Shown: positions 23,745 through 32,222 of the stretch, one piece after another
Position numbering within the stretch: position 1 is the first letter of the stretch
Layout of the letters: each line of letters begins with the position of its first letter
Assembly (NCBI GenBank): GCA_009692485.1
Contig: SHZB01000018.1
Span: 1 to 32,222 of the forward strand
Length of the DNA stretch: 32,222 nt
Origin: Myxococcales bacterium
GTDB taxonomy: Bacteria > Myxococcota_A > Polyangia > Polyangiales > Polyangiaceae
Direction of reading: 5' to 3'
Program-made: the position numbers and the translations under genes
Notes under the pieces: model-generated
What the model saw: only the letters and a program-made list of their open reading frames with translations
What the model was told of the DNA's origin: nothing
Databases searched by the model: none

Positions 23745-23796
23745 ATCGCCCCGCTCACGTACCGCACGAGCCTCGGCCGATCAGGAGCTACGCGCC
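23685..23796 (+). repeat. 56-bp tandem duplication at the oppA-oppB junction
   Basis: Copy 1 (23685-23740) ends the oppA gene. Copy 2 (23741-23796) fills the intergenic space. Most bases are shared, and the differences cluster in the centre (CTGCCGCCGCCCGG versus CCTCGGCCGATCAG). Each copy holds a Shine-Dalgarno (GGGAG at 23727, AGGAG at 23783) and is followed directly by GTGA, at 23741 and 23797. The duplication has therefore doubled the stop-start coupling signal. Confidence 0.95.
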
Positions 23797-23800
23797 GTGA
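23741..23800 (+). CDS. 19-residue mini-ORF linking oppA and oppB
   Basis: GTG 23741 overlaps the oppA stop as GTGA, and the frame reads NRPAHVPHEPRPIRSYAP after the start, ending with TGA 23798-23800. That stop overlaps the oppB start GTG 23797, again as GTGA. It arose from the 56-bp duplication and repeats the C-terminus of OppA (NRPAHVPHELPPPGSYAP). A GGGAG lies nine bases before its start. It could be translated only to keep ribosomes moving to oppB. No function for the peptide is implied. Confidence 0.4.
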   Translation: MNRPAHVPHEPRPIRSYAP

Positions 23801-24723
23801 GTCGTTTCATCGTGCGGCGCATCCTCGCGCTCGTGCCGACCTTGTGGCTCACCGTCACGCTGGTGTTTTTTTTCGTGCGGCTCGCGCCCGGCGGACCCTT
23901 CGACGGGGAGCGCGCCGTCCCGCGTGAGGTGCTCCTTGCGCTCGAGGCGAAGTACCACCTCGGCGATCCGCTCTATCGCCAGTACCTGGATTTCCTCGCA
24001 GATCTGGTGCTGCGCGGCGATCTCGGGCCGTGCTTCAAGTACCCCGGGCGCACCGTGAACGAGCTCTTGCGGGTGAGTCTGCCGGTGTCGCTCCAGCTCG
24101 GCGTCATGGCCATGACCTTCGCGCTCGCCGTCGGCGTTCCGCTCGGGGTCATCGGCGCGCTACGCCAAAATACCTGGGCCGACACCCTCGCGACCAGCGT
24201 CGCCATGATCGGTGTCAGCGTGCCGCGTTTCGTGCTCGCGCCGCTCCTCGTGATGGTGTTCGGGCTCCAGCTCTATTGGCTGCCGGTCGCGCGCTGGGAG
24301 TCGTGGCGTCACGCGATCTTGCCGGTCATCTGCGCGGGCCTGCCTACGGCCGCGTACATCGCGCGGCTCACGCGCGGCGGCATGCTCGAGCTGGTGCGGG
24401 CGGACTTCGTGCGGACGGCTCGCGCCAAGGGACTCGGTGAGGGCGCGATCGTCGTGCGCCACCTCTTGCGCGGCGGGCTGTTGCCGGTGGTGAGCTACCT
24501 CGGACCGGGCTTCTCGGGGCTCTTGGTGGGCTCGCTCGTGGTCGAGACGATCTTCAACATCCCGGGCATGGGGCGCTACTTCGTCGAGGCCGCGACGAAC
24601 CGCGACTACAACATCGTGATGGGCGTAACGATCGTCTACGGCACCTTGCTGATGACGCTCAACGCCCTCGTCGACATCGCCTACGCGTGGCTCGATCCGC
24701 GGGTCAGCCTCGAGGAGCTGTGA
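23797..24723 (+). CDS. oppB: Oligopeptide ABC transporter permease, OppB type
   Basis: This 308-residue inner-membrane protein has about six transmembrane segments. The first is ILALVPTLWLTVTLVFFFV. The family motif PGGPFDGERAVP follows, then a permease core with LQLGVMAMTFALAVGVPLGV. The EAA-type loop that docks the ATPase is seen in ELVRADFVRTARAKGLGEGA. The end, FNIPGMGRYFVEAATNRDYN, is diagnostic for the DppB/OppB family. GTG 23797 is preceded by AGGAG nine bases upstream, and it overlaps the mini-ORF stop. The stop overlaps the oppC start as GTGA. Confidence 0.95.
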   Translation: MSRFIVRRILALVPTLWLTVTLVFFFVRLAPGGPFDGERAVPREVLLALEAKYHLGDPLYRQYLDFLADLVLRGDLGPCFKYPGRTVNELLRVSLPVSLQLGVMAMTFALAVGVPLGVIGALRQNTWADTLATSVAMIGVSVPRFVLAPLLVMVFGLQLYWLPVARWESWRHAILPVICAGLPTAAYIARLTRGGMLELVRADFVRTARAKGLGEGAIVVRHLLRGGLLPVVSYLGPGFSGLLVGSLVVETIFNIPGMGRYFVEAATNRDYNIVMGVTIVYGTLLMTLNALVDIAYAWLDPRVSLEEL

Positions 24724-25700
24724 GCGCCGCGACGAGCGGCGAGAGCGAGCCTATCGAGGACGCGGGCGGCTCCACCTTCGCGGCCGATGCTTGGCGACGC
24801 TTGCGAAAAAACCGCGCCGCGGTCGCCTCGCTCGCCGTCTTGGGAGCGCTGCTCCTCGGCTGCATTCTCGTGCCGGCGCTCGGGAGCTACGGCTACGCCG
24901 ACACCGACCTCGCGCTCGGACCGACCCCGCCGTCGTGGGCGCACTGGATGGGCACCGATTTGTTTGGTCGCGATCTCATGGTGCGGGTCTTCTTCGGCGG
25001 GCGCGTGTCGTTCGCGGTCGGCGTCGTGTCGACCGCGGTGAGCTTCGTCATCGGCGTGACTTGGGGGTCGGTGGCGGGCTTCTTCGGCCGCCGCATCGAC
25101 GCGGTCATGATGCGGATCGTCGACGCGCTCTACACGTTTCCGTTTCTCATCTTCGTCATCTTGCTGTCGGTGTTCTTCGCCAATCAAGGCGGCCTCTTGC
25201 ACCGCGCGTTCGTTCGCGTGCTCGGGCTCTTCACCGCGCGCGCTCACGATCCCTCGTATTTCCCGGTCTTTCAGATCGTGTTCGTGTTCGCGGCGCTCGG
25301 CGCGGCGTCGTGGCTGACGATGGCGCGCATCGTACGCGGGCAGGTGATCGCCCTGCGCGCGCAGCCCTTCGTCGAGGCGGCGCGGTCCATCGGCGCCACC
25401 GAAGCGAGCATCCTCGTTCGACACGTCCTGCCGAACGCGCTCGGGCCCATCATAGTGTACGCGACCCTCACCGTGCCGGAGGTGATGTTGACCGAGGCGT
25501 TCCTCAGCTTCCTTGGGCTCGGCACCCAAGAGCCGCTGGCGAGCTGGGGACTGCTCGCGGCGAGCGGCGCGGAGACGATGGATGTCTACCCGTGGGTGCT
25601 CGTCTTTCCGGCGTTGATGCTCGCCGTCACGCTGTTCTGTTTCAACCACCTCGGCGACGGTCTGCGCGACGCGCTCGATCCGCGGATCCGCAAAGATTAG
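24720..25700 (+). CDS. oppC: Oligopeptide ABC transporter permease, OppC type
   Basis: This 326-residue inner-membrane protein starts at GTG 24720, overlapping the oppB stop as GTGA. The N-terminal OppC-type region has RRLRKNRAAVASLAVLGALL, followed by the typical HWMGTDLFGRDLMVRVFFGG. Several membrane segments and the ATPase-docking loop FVEAARSIGATEASILVRHV follow, then LPNALGPIIVYATLTVPEVM and EAFLSFLGLG. The C-terminus, NHLGDGLRDALDPR, is a near-perfect family match. It forms the channel with OppB. Confidence 0.95.
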   Translation: MSAATSGESEPIEDAGGSTFAADAWRRLRKNRAAVASLAVLGALLLGCILVPALGSYGYADTDLALGPTPPSWAHWMGTDLFGRDLMVRVFFGGRVSFAVGVVSTAVSFVIGVTWGSVAGFFGRRIDAVMMRIVDALYTFPFLIFVILLSVFFANQGGLLHRAFVRVLGLFTARAHDPSYFPVFQIVFVFAALGAASWLTMARIVRGQVIALRAQPFVEAARSIGATEASILVRHVLPNALGPIIVYATLTVPEVMLTEAFLSFLGLGTQEPLASWGLLAASGAETMDVYPWVLVFPALMLAVTLFCFNHLGDGLRDALDPRIRKD

Positions 25701-25721
25701 GCTCGCGAGCCGCACGCCATC

Positions 25722-27673
<1,952 letters not shown>

Positions 27674-27677
<4 letters not shown>

Positions 27678-28843
27678 GTGCCATAATGTCCCTGAAAACA
27701 CGGCATTATTCGCGATTTGTCGCCTTCCTGCCGCTATGCGCCGCGCTCGCGACGGGCTGCCGTGAACGCGACGACGCGCCCGAAGATCTGCGGGGCGTCT
27801 TCGAGCACCGGCCGGCATCGGCACGCGCCGTATCATCCGCGAGCGCATCCGGCTCGAGCGCGCCCTCCGCGTCCGCGAGCGCCTCGTCGAGCGCGGCGAT
27901 CGGGACGCCCCCTCCCGTTCGAGCTGGCGACGCCGATCGAGCGCGGGCGAGCGAAGATACGCTCGATCCCGCCCTCGCCGAAGCGGGCCTCGCCGTGACG
28001 CGCCGTCCGCGCCGAGCTGGGCCCTGTGTCGAGCCCGCGGGCGTCCCCGCCCCGGTGAGTGAGCGACCGTCCCGGCGTCCGCGCTGCATCGGTGCCGAGG
28101 TGCTCGAAGACCGCGATCCCTCCGGAGCGCCGCGCTACGCGTGCGTCTTCACGCCGGGCAAGCTCGCGGAGCGCACGCCCCTGCCGCTGGTCGTGTTTTT
28201 TCACGCGGAGCACGACAGCCCGACGATGCTCAACACCGCCACCATGCTCCGCAAGCTCGACGACGAGCTCGAACTGAGCGGCGCCGCTACCCGCCGCGGC
28301 TTCATCGCGCTGGCCCCGCAGGCACGACGGCTCGCCCAACGTGTGGCCTTCGACGCGGGGCACGTCGCGGCCGAAAACATCGACGCTCGCATGACGGACC
28401 GCTTCGTCGATGAGCTTGTGGGTCGCGGCTACGTCGACGAGGCACAGATTTACGCGCTCGGTGCATCGAACGGCGGCGAAATGGCGGCGCTCTGGGCGAT
28501 GCTGCGACCGGATCGCGTCGCGGCCTTCGGCGCATACGGCGCCACCGCTCAGCGGCTCAAGTGGAGCTGCAAGGACAGCGTGCCCACGCCTGCCGCGATC
28601 GTCTACCGCGCGTGCGACGCGGTGACGAGCTGCGCGGACGTGGAGCAGTGGCTCGCGGCCCGCGACGATGCGCGCGCTCCGACCCTGGCGATGCGCCTCG
28701 ACGACGGCAATCGCCGAGAGCCCGCCTGCTCGCTCTCTTCGGCGCGCTGCAAGGCGCCGCGCGGGACGTCGAATCACCACCGCTGGCCGAAGGGAAAAGA
28801 GCGCGAAATTCTCGCGTTTCTCGGTCGTTTCTCGCTGCGCTGA
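27674..28843 (+). CDS. Alpha/beta-hydrolase (esterase-like) lipoprotein
   Basis: The signal peptide ends at LATGC (Cys29 from the GTG), followed by a long Ala/Ser-rich linker (SSASASGSSAPSASASASSS). The hydrolase domain begins near residue 145 with RTPLPLVVFFHAEHDSP, in which FFH-x-E resembles the oxyanion strand of PHB-depolymerase or feruloyl-esterase-like enzymes. The nucleophile elbow is ALGASNGGEMAALWAM (Ser265). An Asp and a C-terminal His (NHHRWPKG) could complete the triad. The substrate is unknown. GTG 27674 overlaps the upstream stop as GTGA, like other junctions in this operon, and has GAGG ten bases upstream. ATG 27686 is a good alternative giving a protein four residues shorter. 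Confidence 0.82.
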
Positions 28844-28936
28844 GGCCGGGATAGCCGCCATGGAGAGGCTCGCTATTCCGCTCGTAGTTCCGCGCTACCG
28901 CGGGCCTAGGCCGCTGCTATAGGATGCGCCGCGACC

Positions 28937-30856
28937 ATGGCGGCGGACTTATTCGGCATTCTCGGGACCAACATCGCGGGAGCCTTCCGCGTGCAAGAGG
29001 TGATCGCCGAGGGTGGCTTCGGGGTCGTTTATCGGGCCGAGCACGTCGCGTTTCGCGCACCGGTTGCGTTGAAATGCCTCAAAATCCCGGCATCGATCGC
29101 CGCGGAAGCACGCGATGCGTTCATCGAGAATTTTCGCGAGGAGGCGGAGATCCTCTTTCACCTGTCGGCGCAGATCCCCGAGGTCGTGCGTCCGCTCCAC
29201 GCCGACACGCTCACGCTTCATGATGGCACCTGCGTCCCTTTCATCGCGATGGAGTGGATCGAGGGCCGCCCGCTCGACTCGATCGTCATCATGCGTGAGG
29301 ACGCCGGCGAGCCGCCGCTCTCGCTCCTGGAGACGCTGCGGATCCTGACGCCGATCGCGCATGCGTTGAACCGGGCGCATCGCTTCGAAGTGCCGGGCGG
29401 CGGCGCCGTCACGATCACCCACTGCGATCTCAAGCCGGAGAACGTCATCGTCCTCGAGGACGGACCCGTGCGCGCCAAGCTCCTCGACTTCGGCATCGCG
29501 AAGGCCCGCAATTTTCTTCACATGAACGTTGGGCGCGTCACCATGACGGATGAGCCGCGACCGTTCACGCCAAGCTACGGAGCCCCCGAGCAGTGGGTGC
29601 CGAAGCGTTACGGACAGGCCGGCCCCTGGACGGATGTTTGGGGCCTCGCGATCACGATGGTCGAGTGCTTGACGGGCCAGCCGCCCATCGACGGCGCGAT
29701 GCACGCGATGATGGGCACCGCGCTCGATCCGAAGCGCCGTCCGACGCCGAAGGCCGGTGGCGCGAAGCTCTCGGCCGCCGCGGACGCGGTATTTCTACGC
29801 GCGCTGGCGGTCGATCCCCTCGACCGCTACCAGGATATCGAGTCGTTCTGGACGGAGCTCGAGCTCGCGGCGTCGCTGCCATCGAGCTTCGCGCAAGCGG
29901 CGCAGCGGCGTGGCACTCGCAGCTACGATCCTGACATCCTGGGGTCGGCTCCGAGCATGTCCGCGTCCGGTGTCGACCAGGCGCCCGCGGCGGCGAGCTC
30001 ACTCCGCGCTGCACCGCCTCGGCTCGCAAGCGGAGAGTTCGATCTCGAGCTGCTCGACGTGCCCTCCTCGTCCACCCGCGGCGCGACCTCAGCCGGTAGC
30101 TCCGCTGGCCCGGCATCGGCCCGCACCTTGGGCTCCGGTGCTGCGAGCTCGACTGCTGCATCGTCCGCGCGCGTTTCAACGGTGCTGTCGCCGGATGACG
30201 TGAGCGCGCCGCCCTTCGAGCGTCCTACGGTTCCGCCGAGCGTACCGATCGAGCTGGACCTGCCGTCGGGCCGAAGGCGTGGCGCTGGGGATCCAGATGG
30301 AGCGTCCGCCGGTTCATCTGGCGCGCGCTTTTCTCACGCGGATTTTGCCGCGCACCTCGAGGCGGACTCTCGCAATAGCGGCGCGGGGCCTCGGTCAAAT
30401 TCAGGTGCCGCCATCGCTGCTGCTTCTCGCCCTGGTGCGCTCGCGAGCGGACAAGCCGCGCGCCCGGAGGGTGCAGCTCCCGCGTCGTTGCACTCCCCCG
30501 GTGCGGGCGGCGCCGCGTCGGCCAGTTCTTCTTCGGGCGTGCGCGCCGCAGTGGCGGCACATTCTTCATCGGGCGTGCGAGCAGCGGTGGCGGCACATTC
30601 TTCATCGGGCGTGCGAGCAGCGGTGGCCGCGCGCGGTGGACCTGTTTCTACCGAACCCGCGAACACGTTGCGGTCGATCCTCAGGACGCCGCTCAGGCTG
30701 ATTGGCGCCGGGATGTTCATCGCGATCCTAGATCTGGTCGTGGCGCGCAACCTCGAGGGCGTGCTGCCGATCCGCTTGAGATGGATAGGTGCCGTGCTCG
30801 TCGGGATCGGGATCATGCTCGCGTTCGTCAGTCTCGCCGGGCGCGACGACGACTGA
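28937..30856 (+). CDS. Membrane Ser/Thr protein kinase, HCD variant
   Basis: This 639-residue protein is a Hanks-type kinase with an N-terminal catalytic domain (about 17-310). It has a Gly loop AEGGFGVVYRAEH, the ATP-binding Lys46 in VALKCLK, the catalytic loop THCDLKPEN (Asp164), DFGIAK (Asp184) and SYGAPEQW. The Arg normally before the catalytic Asp is Cys163, a non-RD kinase, so activity may not depend on activation-loop phosphorylation. A long Ala/Ser/Pro-rich linker follows, with a triple SSGVRAAVAAHS-like repeat. Two membrane segments lie near the C-terminus (RLIGAGMFIAILDLVVA and WIGAVLVGIGIMLAFVSLA). ATG 28937 has AGGA twelve bases upstream. Its target is unknown. Confidence 0.93.
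   Translation: MAADLFGILGTNIAGAFRVQEVIAEGGFGVVYRAEHVAFRAPVALKCLKIPASIAAEARDAFIENFREEAEILFHLSAQIPEVVRPLHADTLTLHDGTCVPFIAMEWIEGRPLDSIVIMREDAGEPPLSLLETLRILTPIAHALNRAHRFEVPGGGAVTITHCDLKPENVIVLEDGPVRAKLLDFGIAKARNFLHMNVGRVTMTDEPRPFTPSYGAPEQWVPKRYGQAGPWTDVWGLAITMVECLTGQPPIDGAMHAMMGTALDPKRRPTPKAGGAKLSAAADAVFLRALAVDPLDRYQDIESFWTELELAASLPSSFAQAAQRRGTRSYDPDILGSAPSMSASGVDQAPAAASSLRAAPPRLASGEFDLELLDVPSSSTRGATSAGSSAGPASARTLGSGAASSTAASSARVSTVLSPDDVSAPPFERPTVPPSVPIELDLPSGRRRGAGDPDGASAGSSGARFSHADFAAHLEADSRNSGAGPRSNSGAAIAAASRPGALASGQAARPEGAAPASLHSPGAGGAASASSSSGVRAAVAAHSSSGVRAAVAAHSSSGVRAAVAARGGPVSTEPANTLRSILRTPLRLIGAGMFIAILDLVVARNLEGVLPIRLRWIGAVLVGIGIMLAFVSLAGRDDD
30527..30634 (+). repeat. 36-bp tandem repeat in the kinase linker
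   Basis: Three 36-bp units (30527-30562, 30563-30598, 30599-30634) encode SSSGVRAAVAAH three times, with the last ending AAR. Units two and three are nearly identical. The repeat lies in the linker between the kinase domain and the membrane segments. Confidence 0.93.
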
Positions 30857-30926
30857 AGAGGACGACCGACGGCGCCGACTGCGCGCGCTCTTGAAACGTG
30901 CCAGCCCCGCGAGCATAGTCCGTCGA

Positions 30927-32222
30927 ATGGGGCACGATGAGGGTCAGGCCGCGCTCATGCAGCAGCTTGAAGAGCAGGGCGTAAAGCACGTAAAAATCGG
31001 CGGTTTCGACGTCGACGGCGTATTGCGCGGCAAATACGTCTCGATGGAAAAGCTTCGCGCGGCGCTCGCCGGCGGATTCGGTTTCTGCGACGTCATCTTC
31101 GGCTGGGACATCGCCGACGCGCTCTATGCGACCTCGAGCGTGACGGGCTGGGAGCGCGGCTTCCCGGATGCGCTCGCCGTCCTCGATCGCTCGACTTTGC
31201 GCCCAATCCCCTGGGAGCCAGGCGTCTCGGCGATGCTCGCGGACTTTCGCGACGAGCACGGAGGTCCGCACCCGGCCTGCCCGCGCTCGCTGCTCAAGAC
31301 GATGAAAGAGCGAGCGGAAAACCGCGGATTTCAAGCGCGTTTCTCGTGCGAATTCGAGTTCTTTCTGTTCCGCGAGTCTCCCCAATCCCTGCGTGAGAAG
31401 GGCTTCCGCGCGCTCGAGCCGCTCAGCCCCGGCATGTTCGGCTACTCGTGGGTGCGAAGTGGCCAGCAGCGCAAGCTCATGGCGTCGATCCTCAAGGACA
31501 TGGCCGCTTTCGGCATCGATGTCGAAGGGCTCCATACCGAGACCGGTCCGGGTGTGTACGAGGTTGCGATCCGCTACGACGATGTCCTGCGCGCGGCCGA
31601 TAGCGCGGCACTCTTCAAGGTGGGGATGAAGCAGATCGCCGCCGAGCATGGTCTCTCGGTGACCTTCATGGCGAAGTTCAGTGCCGCGCTCCCGGGCTCG
31701 GGCGGCCACATCCATCAGAGCCTCTGGAGAGATGGCAAGAACGTGTTCGCCTCGAGCGAGCCCGGCACGCTCGCGCCCGAGCTGCGGCATTACGTGGGCG
31801 GCCTCGTCGCGCTGATGCCCGAGCTCACGGCCATGATTTCTCCGTTCGTGAATAGCTATAAGCGCTACGTCCCAGGGGTTTGGGCACCGCTCACCGCGAG
31901 CTGGGGGGTCGAGAACCGCACCGCTTCGTTGCGACTCATCGGCCTCGGCAGCCCGACGGCGGCGCGCGTGGAGTTTCGTCAATCGGCGGCCGATCTCAAC
32001 CCGTACATCGCGATGGCCGCGACCTTGGCGGCGGGCTTGTACGGAATCGAACACGAGATCGAGCCAGGCCCGATGACGAGCGGCGATGCTTCGAACCGAG
32101 GCGAGCCTCTGCCGCGAACGCTCGCCGAGGCCACCGAGCGATTTCATGCGAGCGCGCGCGTGCGAGAGATTTTCGGAGCGCCGTTCGTGGACCACTACGC
32201 TCACACTCGCCGCTGGGAGGTA
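30927..32222 (+). CDS. Glutamine synthetase family enzyme, C-terminally cut by the window
   Basis: ATG 30927 opens a frame that continues to the last base (432 codons). The beta-Grasp part has KIGGFDVDGVLRGKYVSMEK. The catalytic domain has SCEFEFFLF, GPGVYEVAIRYDD, LPGSGGHIHQSLW, FVNSYKRYVPG, NRTASLRL and RVEFRQSAADLNPYIAMAA. This set identifies an ATP-dependent amine-glutamate ligase. GSGGHIHQSLW is closer to the gamma-glutamylpolyamine/PuuA-like branch than to housekeeping GlnA (GNGMHCHQS), so the amine acceptor may not be ammonia; this is inference. About the last 20-25 residues are missing from the window. It starts 70 bp after the kinase on the same strand. No strong Shine-Dalgarno was seen. 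Confidence 0.93.
   Translation, partial: MGHDEGQAALMQQLEEQGVKHVKIGGFDVDGVLRGKYVSMEKLRAALAGGFGFCDVIFGWDIADALYATSSVTGWERGFPDALAVLDRSTLRPIPWEPGVSAMLADFRDEHGGPHPACPRSLLKTMKERAENRGFQARFSCEFEFFLFRESPQSLREKGFRALEPLSPGMFGYSWVRSGQQRKLMASILKDMAAFGIDVEGLHTETGPGVYEVAIRYDDVLRAADSAALFKVGMKQIAAEHGLSVTFMAKFSAALPGSGGHIHQSLWRDGKNVFASSEPGTLAPELRHYVGGLVALMPELTAMISPFVNSYKRYVPGVWAPLTASWGVENRTASLRLIGLGSPTAARVEFRQSAADLNPYIAMAATLAAGLYGIEHEIEPGPMTSGDASNRGEPLPRTLAEATERFHASARVREIFGAPFVDHYAHTRRWEV

Overview
The window looks like chromosomal DNA from a myxobacterium, most likely of the Sorangium/Polyangium type (Myxococcota). The evidence is very high GC with strong third-position GC, about nine predicted lipoproteins (some with Gly/Ser/Thr-rich linkers after the lipidated Cys), MopE-like DDDCDG repeats, a Ser/Thr kinase with a long Ala/Ser-rich linker, two PilZ proteins, an FHA protein and a SUMF1-like lipoprotein. 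No phage, integrase, insertion sequence, rRNA, tRNA or CRISPR array was seen. The taxonomic assignment is an inference from gene style, not from a marker alignment.

Layout. 1-183 (-): the N-terminus of an FHA-domain protein that runs off the left edge. 319-1038 (+): a small predicted outer-membrane protein. 1159-4954 (-): an apparent operon of a lipoprotein protein-arginine deiminase of the human PADI type, a coupled HEAT-repeat protein and a small Cys-rich lipoprotein. 5208-8965 (+): a PilZ protein, a contractile-sheath protein TssC without TssB, and a two-HKD phospholipase D-like lipoprotein that starts 2 bp after tssC. 9030-12757 (-): glutaminyl-tRNA synthetase with a GatB/YqeY tail, then a lipoprotein with heme-like CX4CH/CX3CH motifs. 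12980-14678 (+): PilZ, then a diheme cytochrome c fused to rhodanese. 14689-14931 (-): a gene remnant read into a minisatellite. 15044-16288 (+): SUMF1-like lipoprotein. 16299-20663 (-): a 1454-residue lipoprotein of unknown function. 20893-21527 (+): a Phd-like antitoxin and PIN toxin pair. 21645-28843 (+): an oligopeptide ABC transporter operon (OppA, B, C and a fused OppD-F) with a coupled alpha/beta-hydrolase lipoprotein. 28937-30856 (+): a membrane Ser/Thr kinase. 30927-32222 (+): a glutamine-synthetase-family enzyme cut by the right edge.

The most notable biology is (i) the secreted PADI-type arginine deiminase, with its four catalytic residues and the Ca-binding middle domain recognisable, attached to MopE-like modules and coupled to a HEAT protein; (ii) the orphan sheath gene joined to a secreted PLD-like gene; (iii) a palindromic 40-bp element present twice, flanking the toxin-antitoxin pair, whose two core differences are compensatory; and (iv) unusually many short tandem duplications at gene ends and starts. 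These include eight 9-bp units that each carry a Shine-Dalgarno-like AGAGG in front of a lipoprotein gene, a 33-bp unit carrying a stop codon, a 14-bp array that supplies the stop of one gene and the tail of a truncated one, and a 56-bp duplication of the oppA-oppB coupling junction that created a 19-codon mini-ORF.

No stretch longer than about 300 bp is without a gene or repeat. The largest gaps (4955-5207, 5607-5852, 12758-12979) are intergenic; only the middle one holds an obvious element, a 14-bp repeat array. Function calls rest on motif recognition by eye; no database search was possible.
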